Below the pieces are notes generated by a model. That model was given only the letters and a program-made list of their open reading frames with translations, did not search any database and had not been told where the DNA came from. From Enterocloster asparagiformis (GTDB taxonomy: Bacteria > Bacillota > Clostridia > Lachnospirales > Lachnospiraceae), in NCBI GenBank assembly GCA_018380885.1, contig JAGZSY010000002.1, positions 1 to 64,000 on the forward strand: a stretch of DNA of 64,000 bases. The letters are read 5' to 3'. Of this stretch, positions 53,714-60,911 are shown piece by piece. The number at the start of each line of letters is the position of its first letter. Positions within the stretch are counted from its first letter, which is position 1. Made by a program: the position numbers and the translations under genes.

Positions 53714-54760
53714 CTACATTCCCTTGCCGAATCCGCAGTTGGGATACGTGCACTCCGGGCAGTTTAAGCACAGCCCGCCCTGGCCCAGGGCTGCCAGGCT
53801 CTCGGGTGTGACGGGGTCGTCCGCCATCACCCTGGGCAGCACCAGGTCGAAAATGGTCCGCTTGGCGTACATCACGCAGCCCGGCAGGCCCATGACCGCC
53901 ACCGTGCGGTCCCCGGCCTCGTAGTAGGCCAGAAGGAACATGGCGCCCGGCAGCACCGGCGCGCCGTAGGACACGATCCTGGCCCCGGTGTTCCTGATGG
54001 CTAAAGGCGTCTTGTCGTCCGGGTCCACGCTCATGCCCCCGGTGCAGATCACCACGTCCGCGCCCTGTTCGATGAACTCCAGAATGGCGGCCGTCACCTT
54101 CTTGTCGTCGTCATTCCAGGTCACATGCCCGATTACCTCGGAGTCGAACTCCGAGAGCTTCTCCTCGATCACGGGCGTGAAGGTGTCCTCGATTCTCCCG
54201 AAGAACACTTCATTTCCCGTGGTCACAATGCCCACCTTTTTATGTACGAAGGGCTTGAGCTCCAGGATGGGCCTGCCGCCGGTAACCCGGGCCGCGGCCG
54301 CCCTGGCCGCCTCCATCTTCTCCTCCTCGATCACCAGGGGAATGATCCTGGTGCCCGCCAGCTTGTCCCCCTTTTTCACCGGGAAATTGCCGTGGCGGGT
54401 GGCGATCATCATCTGCCCCAGGCCGTTGACCGTCTTTAAGGCCTCGTTGTCCACCTTTAACAGGCCGTCGCAGGCAGCCTTGAGCTCGATTTTGCCCTCC
54501 TTGGCCTGGCCGCGCTCCATGTTGCCGCCCTTGCACATAGCGCAGAGGATCTCCGCCGCATCGTTCTCGTGGAGCATCCCCTCCTCCTTCTCCCACACAT
54601 AGAGCTGGTCCTTGCCCACGCTCAGGAGCACGGGGATATCCTCCTTCGTCACCACATGGCCCTTGCGGAACACCGCATCCTTTGTGACGCCCTTTATAAT
54701 CTGCGTAATATCATGGCAGAGCACGGCCCCTTCCGCATCCACCGTCCTTATCAGTTTCAT
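53714..54760 (-). CDS. MoeA-like molybdopterin-binding protein
   Basis: 348 residues from the ATG at 54760 (TTGGAGG upstream). It has an N-terminal region of its own, then the molybdopterin-binding fold: KVGIVTTGNEVFFGRIEDTF, ADVVICTGGMSVDPDDKTP, and VMGLPGCVMYAKRTIFDLVL. It is shorter than true MoeA and lacks its first domains, so it fits the 'molybdopterin-binding/Glp-like' group. A C-terminal Cys cluster, CLNCPECTYPNCGFGKG, is added. It starts the moaC-moaA transcript and is preceded by a ModE-type palindrome. Confidence 0.85.
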   Translation of the reverse strand: MKLIRTVDAEGAVLCHDITQIIKGVTKDAVFRKGHVVTKEDIPVLLSVGKDQLYVWEKEEGMLHENDAAEILCAMCKGGNMERGQAKEGKIELKAACDGLLKVDNEALKTVNGLGQMMIATRHGNFPVKKGDKLAGTRIIPLVIEEEKMEAARAAAARVTGGRPILELKPFVHKKVGIVTTGNEVFFGRIEDTFTPVIEEKLSEFDSEVIGHVTWNDDDKKVTAAILEFIEQGADVVICTGGMSVDPDDKTPLAIRNTGARIVSYGAPVLPGAMFLLAYYEAGDRTVAVMGLPGCVMYAKRTIFDLVLPRVMADDPVTPESLAALGQGGLCLNCPECTYPNCGFGKGM

Positions 54761-54799
54761 AGTCTGTAACCAACCTCCAACTGTATTTTTATGATCCGC

Positions 54800-54827
54800 A
54801 GCGTTATTTATATATATAAATAACGCT
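54800..54827. promoter_or_regulatory. ModE-type operator, 28-bp perfect palindrome
   Basis: The 28 bp read identically on both strands and contain CGTTAT-N12-ATAACG (54802-54825), the same half-sites and spacing as the site before modA. It lies at the expected transcription start of the promoter just upstream. Confidence 0.8.
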
Positions 54828-54833
54828 AGGAAT

Positions 54834-54862
54834 AGCATAACACTTTTCCACTTTTTTGTAAA
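54834..54862 (-). promoter_or_regulatory. Promoter of the moeA-like operon
   Basis: On the - strand TTTACA (54862-54857), 17 nt, TATGCT (54839-54834). The ModE-type palindrome begins 7 nt past the -10 element, so a bound regulator would block initiation. Confidence 0.75.
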
Positions 54863-54955
54863 TAGCCTATCGCCCTTTACCTGTGAAAAATTGCTATTAT
54901 TTTACAGGTTTCAGGCCCGGAGGGCAGATTGGGCGCGCAGCCGCCCGGCACGCGC

Positions 54956-55003
54956 AAAAACGCCGCCGCACCTTCGATCCCCTGATCGTCGGCACGGCGG
55001 CGT
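54956..55003 (-). terminator. Terminator of the DUF1275 gene
   Basis: ACGCCGCCG and CGGCGGCGT (9 bp) enclose an inner CGAT/ATCG pair, and the - strand continues in TTTTT. Confidence 0.8.
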
Positions 55004-55036
55004 CCCGCCCTGTTTTCAGTTTTCCTCGCGGGCCCC

Positions 55037-55744
55037 TTACATTTCCCCCTCTTCCTCAATCTGCTCGTGGACGAACATAATCAAGAAGCTGGCCAGCAGC
55101 ATGGCGCAGCTCACCCAAATGGTTTTCACCCCGAAGCGCTCGGTGAGGATGCTGCCCAGCGTGGCCCCCACGGCAAAAATCACAATCACGCTGTAGTAGC
55201 GGATACATTTTTCCAGATTCTTTTTGTCCTTGCTGTGGCGGTAGGCGTAAAAGGTGGCCGTGGCGTTGCGCAGGTTGCCGATGCACATGGTGCTGGCGTA
55301 GGGGCTTCCCTTGATCTTGCGGAAGGCGTTCACCTGCATGGAACAGACAAAGGACACCAGGATGTTGGCCGCCATGTTCATGGACTCGGGCATAAAGCCC
55401 ACCGCGAACAGCACCACGATCTCAATGGCCACCACAATCTGCCGCCAGTGCAGAAAGCAGTCCGTCCTGTCCTTGTAAACCCGCCGGATATGCTCCGCCA
55501 TGTAAACCCCGGCCACAAAGGCCAGCACCGGGGCCAGGTACCGCAGCGCCAGGCTCCACTCCCGGTTGGCCATGTGGGTGCCGAACAGCACGATATTGCC
55601 CGTCTGGGCATTGGCGAACACATTCCCCCTGCTGAAATATGTATAGGCGTCCTGGAACCCGCCCGAAAGTGTCAAAAACATGCCGGTGGGAATGGCTTCT
55701 GACATCTGGATCTTTCCCGTCCTGCGCGGATTGTTCTGATTCAT
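55037..55744 (-). CDS. DUF1275 (YoaK-like) membrane protein
   Basis: 235 residues from the ATG at 55744, after GGGGAG. Six or so membrane helices. Family segments are visible: LSGGFQDAYTYFSRGNVFAN, AQTGNIVLFG, and FVCSMQVNAFRKIKGSPYAS with TMCIGNLRNATATFYAY. Role in the cell is unknown. It is read toward the moeA-like operon but has its own terminator, so it is not part of that transcript. Confidence 0.88.
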   Translation of the reverse strand: MNQNNPRRTGKIQMSEAIPTGMFLTLSGGFQDAYTYFSRGNVFANAQTGNIVLFGTHMANREWSLALRYLAPVLAFVAGVYMAEHIRRVYKDRTDCFLHWRQIVVAIEIVVLFAVGFMPESMNMAANILVSFVCSMQVNAFRKIKGSPYASTMCIGNLRNATATFYAYRHSKDKKNLEKCIRYYSVIVIFAVGATLGSILTERFGVKTIWVSCAMLLASFLIMFVHEQIEEEGEM

Positions 55745-55819
55745 ACGCTTTTCGCTCCCCTTCACTCGCTTTTTCTTTGTGAATTTTATCACACTTTTTT
55801 GAAAAAGGAAAGCCCCGCT

Positions 55820-56094
55820 TTACATTCCCGGGCGTTTCATCAGACGTTTTTGCACAATATCCATAAACTGAAGTCCCTTCACCGTGTGGTGCGAGGGAAT
55901 GACGGTCACCTTCTCCAGGTCCGCGGTCACGGTCACACTCTCCACGGTCCTGGCCGCTTCATACTCATAGACGCCGCCCGGGGACACCGGCACGGAGGTC
56001 ATCATGGCTGCAAAACCGCAGGCGGTCGCCAGCATACCGCTCATCTCGTCCCCGTCCATCTCCACCAGGGAATCGTCATTTTTATCTTATCCAC
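55820..56094 (-). pseudogene. Collapsed isocitrate dehydrogenase gene
   Basis: GGGAGG precedes a GTG starting MDKIKMTIP; after a one-base loss in a CCC run the frame reads LVEMDGDEM, together the start of NADP-isocitrate dehydrogenases. The sequence then jumps to MMTSVPVSPGGVYEYEAA, which matches the late-middle '[20 protein letters not shown]' segment, and again to TVESVTVTADL and LQFMDIVQKRLM, the C-terminal end. About 320 codons are missing in two deletions. The alignment is from memory of the family. Confidence 0.7.
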
Positions 56095-56251
56095 CGTAAA
56101 ACCTCCCACCTTTGTCAGACTATTTCTGCTAATCAATAAAGTATCACGAATTTCATAGTGATACAACGTTTTCTCTCCTCTTATTGACAAAATCTTTCAA
56201 CGCTGTTACAGTTAATTCAGCACATAAATTTTAAATAGGAGGGCTTTAGAA

Positions 56252-56599
56252 ATGGATACACACAAAGGGGCAAACTGGGTATTCGGCAGAGACATCAAGG
56301 GCGAGGAGACCTCCCCGGGCGTGGAGCGCAGGGTTTTGGCCTACTGCGACGAGCTGATGTGCGTGGAGAACGTGTTTCAAAAGGGGTCCATCGGCGCCAT
56401 GCACCATCACCCCCACACGCAGATCACTTACGTGGCCTCAGGGCGCTTCCGCTTCACCATCGGGGATCAGACCCGGGAGGTGGCCGCCGGCGACACCCTG
56501 CTCAAGCAGAACGATATCCTTCACGGCTGCGAATGCCTTGAGGACGGAATCCTGGTGGATTTCTTCACGCCTATGCGAAAAGACTTCGTCCAGGATTGA
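56252..56599 (+). CDS. Single-domain cupin protein
   Basis: 115 residues, with TAGGAGG before the ATG. The small cupin barrel carries metal ligands in GAMHHHPHTQITYVASGRFR (His-rich motif 1) and a second His in ILHGCECLEDG. These proteins bind a metal and a small ligand and act in isomerisation, oxygenation or sensing. It stands alone on the + strand. Confidence 0.85.
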   Translation: MDTHKGANWVFGRDIKGEETSPGVERRVLAYCDELMCVENVFQKGSIGAMHHHPHTQITYVASGRFRFTIGDQTREVAAGDTLLKQNDILHGCECLEDGILVDFFTPMRKDFVQD

Positions 56600-56666
56600 C
56601 CGGCAGAGGCGTCCCGGCCCGCCGCTGCGGCCGGGGACGGCTTGCCGGGGGGCGCTTGCCGGGGGG

Positions 56667-56782
56667 CGGGAATAAAACGTCGCCGTTTTCCCGCCGCCGC
56701 AACCTCCATACCGCCGCTTTCCCACCGCCGTTTCCCGCCGCGTCACCTTCGCCGGGCGGAAAACGGCGGCGTTTTATTCCCG
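56667..56782. repeat. Long inverted repeat with 25-bp arms
   Basis: Arms 56667-56691 (starting CGGGAATAAAACG) and 56758-56782 pair over 25 positions with a single G-T pair, around a 66-nt GC-rich centre. Just before it a 15-nt unit starting GCTTGCCGGGG is repeated twice in tandem (about 56640-56669). It lies in the 419-nt gap between the cupin and DUF2325 genes. Confidence 0.75.
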
Positions 56783-56883
56783 CACACCTCAATTTTCCTT
56801 CCATCCGCAGTCTCGGAATCCGCATTCTGTGCCGCGTTTTTCCCTTCCGCCGCCGCTATTTTTCTCATTAAGTCAAGTTTTTC

Positions 56884-56941
56884 TGGACAAATGGGGTTTT
56901 CTGTCGTATAATTCCAAACAAGCAAGTTAGTTTTAACTAAC
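56884..56941 (+). promoter_or_regulatory. Promoter and palindromic operator of the DUF2325 gene
   Basis: TGGACA (56884-56889), 17 nt, TATAAT (56907-56912). About 14 nt past the -10 lies GTTAGTT-TT-AACTAAC (56926-56941), a perfect 7-bp inverted repeat. Its form recalls DtxR-type metal regulator sites, but the regulator is unknown. Confidence 0.7.
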
Positions 56942-57018
56942 CACTAAAAATAATCACCGCTGCGCAAGCCCGCAGCCCCATGCATTCAAAAAACCGCAAT
57001 TTCCAGAGGAGGTCCATT

Positions 57019-57315
57019 ATGAGCGTTGTCATTATCGGAGGTCACGACCGGATGGTTGGCCAATATAAGAAAATCTGCAAGAACTATCAATGTAAGGCAA
57101 AGGTGTTCACCCAGATGTGCGCCGGTCTGGACAAACAGATCGGGCGGCCAGATTTGCTGGTGCTCTTCACCAACACCGTGTCCCACAAGATGATCCGCTG
57201 CGCCCTAGACGAAGTGGACGGAGGACAAACCCAGATCGTCCGCTGTCACACCAGCAGCGGCACCGCGCTGAGCACAATCCTGGAAGAACAGTGCAAGCCG
57301 CGCCGGCTGGCGTGA
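57019..57315 (+). CDS. DUF2325 protein
   Basis: 98 residues from the ATG at 57019, after AGAGGAGG. It matches DUF2325: MSVVIIGGHDRMVGQYKKIC, then DLLVLFTNTVSHKMIRCALD and VRCHTSSGTALSTILEE, a small Rossmann-like fold. The family is widespread in anaerobes and often near metal- or redox-related genes; its function is not known. Confidence 0.85.
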   Translation: MSVVIIGGHDRMVGQYKKICKNYQCKAKVFTQMCAGLDKQIGRPDLLVLFTNTVSHKMIRCALDEVDGGQTQIVRCHTSSGTALSTILEEQCKPRRLA

Positions 57316-57362
57316 AATCCAGGGCGGAGCACCGCGCCCAGGCCCGTTGTCTCAAAAATCAA

Positions 57363-57420
57363 AGAGCGCCGTTATCCGGCCCGGAAGCTTTCTCACTCCC
57401 GGGCGGGATAACGGCGCTCT
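57363..57420. terminator. Terminator between DUF2325 and the oxidoreductase
   Basis: A perfect 15-bp stem (AGAGCGCCGTTATCC at 57363-57377 with 57406-57420) encloses CCCGG/CCGGG. It separates two convergent genes; a T-rich stretch follows on the - strand. Confidence 0.8.
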
Positions 57421-57425
57421 CGCGT

Positions 57426-60356
57426 TCATCCGTCCGCCAATCTTACCTCCACCAGGTTGGTGTGCTGGGGGTTCCCCTTTGCAAGGGGCGTGGGATGGTC
57501 CCCGTCCGTCAGCACGTTGATGCTCCCGCGGGTGTCCCTGCCCCGCTCATCCGGCCGGAACCAGCCGCCCTGGGACATGGCGGTGACGCCTCTCATGATG
57601 CGTCTGGTCACCAGGGCTGGAATCCGCACCCTTCCCCTTCCGTTGTACACCTCCACCAGGTCGCCCTGGCCGATTCCCCTGGCCCGGGCGTCCTCCGGGT
57701 GAATCCAGAGCGCCGGCGCCTCCACCTCATCCATCCACTCATTGTTGTCGTGAATGGAGTGGCAGCGCCTTCTGGTATGCCATCCGACGAGCTGAAGGGG
57801 ATAGGTCTGGCGCAGCGGGTCCTCCGGCCCCTCCGGACAGGGGACGTAACGCGGGATTGCAGGAATGTCCCCGGGCCTTCCCATTTCATAGAGGGCGGAC
57901 GAAAACAGTTCAATCTTGCCCGAGGGCGTGGAGAACGGATGACCCTGGGGATCCCCGATCTGCTCCCGAAAGGCTACACGGACGCCTCCGCCGCGGTAGC
58001 GCCATCCGCCCGCCGCCACAAAGGTCCCGTAGTCCGGCAGCTCCGGCTCCCGCCTGCGCATAATCTCGTAGTTCTCCCGCAGCCAGCTCTCCGCCTCCTC
58101 CTTGCCGTCCACAAACTCCTGGTAATATCCCAGCCGTGCCGCCACCTCCTTCAGCCACTCCCACTCGAACCGGCAGCCGAACAGGGGCTCGATCACCTGG
58201 TTGTTGCGCAGCAGGTAGCTGCCGCCGATCCAGGGATTGACGATATTGTTTCCCTCAAACACGGACGTGGCCGGCAGAAGCAGGTCCGCGTACCTGGCGC
58301 TGGGCGTCATGAAAATGTCGGAGCAGAGGATGAACTCGCACTTGGAATCGTCCTCCAGCAGCCGGATGGTTTTGTTGATGTCCGAGTGCTGGTTCACCAG
58401 GGTATTTCCGCCCAGGTTCAGGATCATCTTAATGTTGCTCTCCAGCCGCCGGACTCCTTTCAGGCCGTCGTGCTCCCGGTCAAACTCCGTCCCCCGCTCC
58501 ACAGCCTTGGCCCACTGGAACACCGGAATCATACCCGGATAGGGGTTGGCCGGCTGATTGAACAGCCCGATTCCGCCGTGCTCCCGGATCCAGCCGGCGC
58601 CCGCGGCCCCTCCTCCCGGCACGCCCACGTTTCCGGTGAGACAGGCCAGCATGATCTGACCCCTGACAGTCTGCTCCCCGTTGCCGGTGCGCTGCGCCCC
58701 CAGCCCGGGCAGGATGCAGGCCGGCTTGGCCGTGGCGTACTGCCTGGCCAGGCTGCGGATGGTATCCGCGGGCACGCCGGTGATGCGCTCCGCCCATTCC
58801 GGAGTCCTGGGGATGCCGTCCTTTCGCCCGAATAAGTAGGAGCAATAGCTCTCGCCCTCCGGAACTCCCTGCGGCATGTGCTCCTCGTCAAAGCCCAGGC
58901 AGTAGCGGTCCATAAACGCCCTGTCCTCCAGGCCCTCGGACAGGATCACATAGGCCATGCCGTCCGCCAGCGCGCTGTCCGTGGAAGGGCGGATGGGAAT
59001 CCAGCGCTCCGCAAAGGCCGCCGCCGAGTTGCTCAGACGCGGGTCGATGACCACAATGGGAATCCCCTTACGCTTCACCTGCCCCAGGTAATCGTTAAGC
59101 TCGGGCCCGAAAATGGTCTCCGCCGGATTGTGGCCCCACAGTATAAGGAATTTTGTGTTCAGCAGGTCCGCCGGGCTGTTTCCGCTGAGCGCGGTGCCGT
59201 AGAGGTAGGGCGTCACATATCCGGCGCAGGCGCTGCTGTAGGAGTTGTAATAGTCCAGGCAGCCTCCGTCCAGAAACAGCAGGCGCTTGGCCAGCCGTCC
59301 GGGCCGCATGATGCCGGTCACACCGGTGGCGTAATTCACATACCGGGAACCCACCCCGTACGTATCCCGGATGCGCTTCCACTGGGCCGCCGCTATATCC
59401 GCGGCCTCCTCCCAGCTGATCCGCGCGAACTTGCCGCTGCCCCGCCGCCCGATTCGCTTCATGGGATATTTCAGGCGCTGGCCGGAGAGAAAGGTTTTCC
59501 GGTATCCCCGCCCTCTGACGCACGCTTTGAGCTGCGGGCTGTTTCCCGGCCCGTCCGTCTCGATGCGCAGCAGACATCCCTCCCGCACCACTGCGCGGAT
59601 CACGCAGCAGCCTCCGCAGTTGTTGAGCCCCGCAGTGTTGACTGTGCGCTCCTCCTCCACGGGCGTGGGCGGATTGGGTCCGGATCGCAGCACCTCCGGG
59701 AACGCGGGCGTGAAGGCGTCGTCGGAAAGAGTAAATGGGGGCAGCTCCTGCACCCGGCAGCCCGGCCGGAAGGCGCTCCCTCCGGCAGAGGGCTGCGCGG
59801 AACCGCCGTCTCTCCCTGCCTCCCACTCCAGCACCGCAGTCAACCGCTCCGCCGCTGTCAGAAACGGGCTGTCCGTCCGGCAGGCTCTGATACACCGGAC
59901 CACCGCGGCCGCAGTTTTCAGCACGTGCTCCCGGACAAATTCCGCCCTGGCCTTTAACGGCACGGACGGGTCCTCCCCCCGCGACAGGCGGTAAAGCGCC
60001 GCGCTGGTCAGATAGGCCAGGAAGCGAAGCATTTCCCCCAGGTAGTCCGGCGGGTTCCCCTCCATCCCGATCGGGCTGTAGCCCCAGCCCCGGTAGGTCC
60101 TGATCACCTCCAGGGTGGTGCCGTCCCAGAGAATATTTCCCCTCCCGCTGCAAGCGGAGGCCCACATAACCATGTCCACATCCGCGTCCGCGCCCCGGAA
60201 CAAAAAGTCGTATTCCAGAACGAACGCCTCCCGGCTCATTCCGGAGAAATCCGCCCGAAATTCCGGCTGGTCAAAGGCCTCCGAAGGCCCGGCGAACAGG
60301 CCGGCGCCGGCCTGGTAAATCCGCAGCAGCCTCTGCTGCAGCTCCGATGGGTTCAT
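57426..60356 (-). CDS. TorD-like chaperone fused to DMSO-reductase-family catalytic subunit
   Basis: 976 residues from the ATG at 60356, overlapping the ferredoxin stop by 4 nt. Residues about 1-195 are a TorD/DmsD-type chaperone (FRADFSGMSREAFVLEYDFL, GYSPIGMEGNPPDYLGEMLR). The catalytic part begins near 237. Its iron-sulfur motif reads GLNNCGGCC...C: Cys247, Cys251 and Cys279 fit, but the first ligand is Gly243, with an extra Cys250. Later segments are typical of DmsA-like enzymes (LKYPMKRIGRRGSGKFARIS, ILWGHNPAE, DIFMTPSARYADLLLPATS, LVGWHTRRRCHSIHDNNEW). A Ser in NSYSSA is the likely Mo ligand. No Tat signal or membrane anchor is present, so it should be cytoplasmic. The substrate is unknown. 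Confidence 0.88.
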   Translation of the reverse strand: MNPSELQQRLLRIYQAGAGLFAGPSEAFDQPEFRADFSGMSREAFVLEYDFLFRGADADVDMVMWASACSGRGNILWDGTTLEVIRTYRGWGYSPIGMEGNPPDYLGEMLRFLAYLTSAALYRLSRGEDPSVPLKARAEFVREHVLKTAAAVVRCIRACRTDSPFLTAAERLTAVLEWEAGRDGGSAQPSAGGSAFRPGCRVQELPPFTLSDDAFTPAFPEVLRSGPNPPTPVEEERTVNTAGLNNCGGCCVIRAVVREGCLLRIETDGPGNSPQLKACVRGRGYRKTFLSGQRLKYPMKRIGRRGSGKFARISWEEAADIAAAQWKRIRDTYGVGSRYVNYATGVTGIMRPGRLAKRLLFLDGGCLDYYNSYSSACAGYVTPYLYGTALSGNSPADLLNTKFLILWGHNPAETIFGPELNDYLGQVKRKGIPIVVIDPRLSNSAAAFAERWIPIRPSTDSALADGMAYVILSEGLEDRAFMDRYCLGFDEEHMPQGVPEGESYCSYLFGRKDGIPRTPEWAERITGVPADTIRSLARQYATAKPACILPGLGAQRTGNGEQTVRGQIMLACLTGNVGVPGGGAAGAGWIREHGGIGLFNQPANPYPGMIPVFQWAKAVERGTEFDREHDGLKGVRRLESNIKMILNLGGNTLVNQHSDINKTIRLLEDDSKCEFILCSDIFMTPSARYADLLLPATSVFEGNNIVNPWIGGSYLLRNNQVIEPLFGCRFEWEWLKEVAARLGYYQEFVDGKEEAESWLRENYEIMRRREPELPDYGTFVAAGGWRYRGGGVRVAFREQIGDPQGHPFSTPSGKIELFSSALYEMGRPGDIPAIPRYVPCPEGPEDPLRQTYPLQLVGWHTRRRCHSIHDNNEWMDEVEAPALWIHPEDARARGIGQGDLVEVYNGRGRVRIPALVTRRIMRGVTAMSQGGWFRPDERGRDTRGSINVLTDGDHPTPLAKGNPQHTNLVEVRLADG

Positions 60357-60817
60357 CCGCAGACCTCCTCTCCCTCCGCCGGGGCGGAAAAATGGAGACA
60401 ATTTACCGGGCAGGCCAGCACGCACACCGGCTCCCCGCCGCCCAGCCTGCGCTCATAACAGCCGTCGCAGCGGTAGATTCCCGGTTCCGTCCCTGACAAA
60501 TAAATCTGCCCGAAGGCGCAGGCCTCCCGGCAGCTTCCACAGCCGTCGCAGAGATCGCCGCGGTATCCCACGGTCCCGTCGTCCCGCAAAAACAGCGCGC
60601 CCCGGGAACAAGCCCCGGCGCAGGGAGCGTTTTTGCAGTGGCGGCAGCCCTCCGGCCGGAAGCGGACTGTGATTTTGCCGTTTTCCCCGGTCTCCCCGGC
60701 GTGAATCCGCAGCAAATTAACGCCCAGCGGCAAATCGTGGGCGTCCTTGCAGGCGATCTGACAGGCGTTGCAGCCTGTGCATATCTCCCCCTCTATGTAC
60801 AATCCAACTCGTTTCAT
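60353..60817 (-). CDS. DmsB-like electron-transfer ferredoxin subunit
   Basis: 154 residues carrying four [4Fe-4S] Cys groups: CTGCNACQIACK, CRHCKNAPCAGAC, CDGCGSCREACAFGQI and CDGCY...CVLACPVNCL, the layout of DmsB-type subunits. It should pass electrons to the catalytic subunit whose start its stop codon overlaps. No DmsC-like anchor follows, suggesting a soluble two-subunit enzyme. Confidence 0.92.
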   Translation of the reverse strand: MKRVGLYIEGEICTGCNACQIACKDAHDLPLGVNLLRIHAGETGENGKITVRFRPEGCRHCKNAPCAGACSRGALFLRDDGTVGYRGDLCDGCGSCREACAFGQIYLSGTEPGIYRCDGCYERRLGGGEPVCVLACPVNCLHFSAPAEGEEVCG

Positions 60818-60845
60818 GCGATGTGCGCTCCTCCGTCCTCGTTCT

Positions 60846-60894
60846 GTCCGTCCCGCGCAGCGCCGGGTAAACCGGGCGGCAGACGGCGGGACGG
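60846..60894. other. Strong hairpin between csd-like and ferredoxin genes
   Basis: TCCGTCCCG pairs with CGGGACGGA around an inner GCCGGG/CCCGGC stem; T residues (AATTTTTT) follow on the + strand only. It may be a processing or attenuation element in the 94-nt gap. Confidence 0.45.
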
Positions 60895-60911
60895 AATTTT
60901 TTAAGCACGCC

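Noticed and set aside
57117-58835. 572-residue open frame on the + strand
   Set aside because: It is antisense to the molybdopterin oxidoreductase, whose frame has clear family motifs. The + frame has no ribosome site and a Pro/Arg-rich composition typical of high-GC shadows.
59095-60165. 356-residue - frame inside the oxidoreductase gene
   Set aside because: Overlaps the real frame in another phase; Arg/Gly/Gln-rich and without motifs.
57426-60817. In-frame TGA (selenocysteine) in the molybdoenzyme pair
   Set aside because: Both frames are uninterrupted and end at ordinary stops; no extension beyond a TGA resembles the family.
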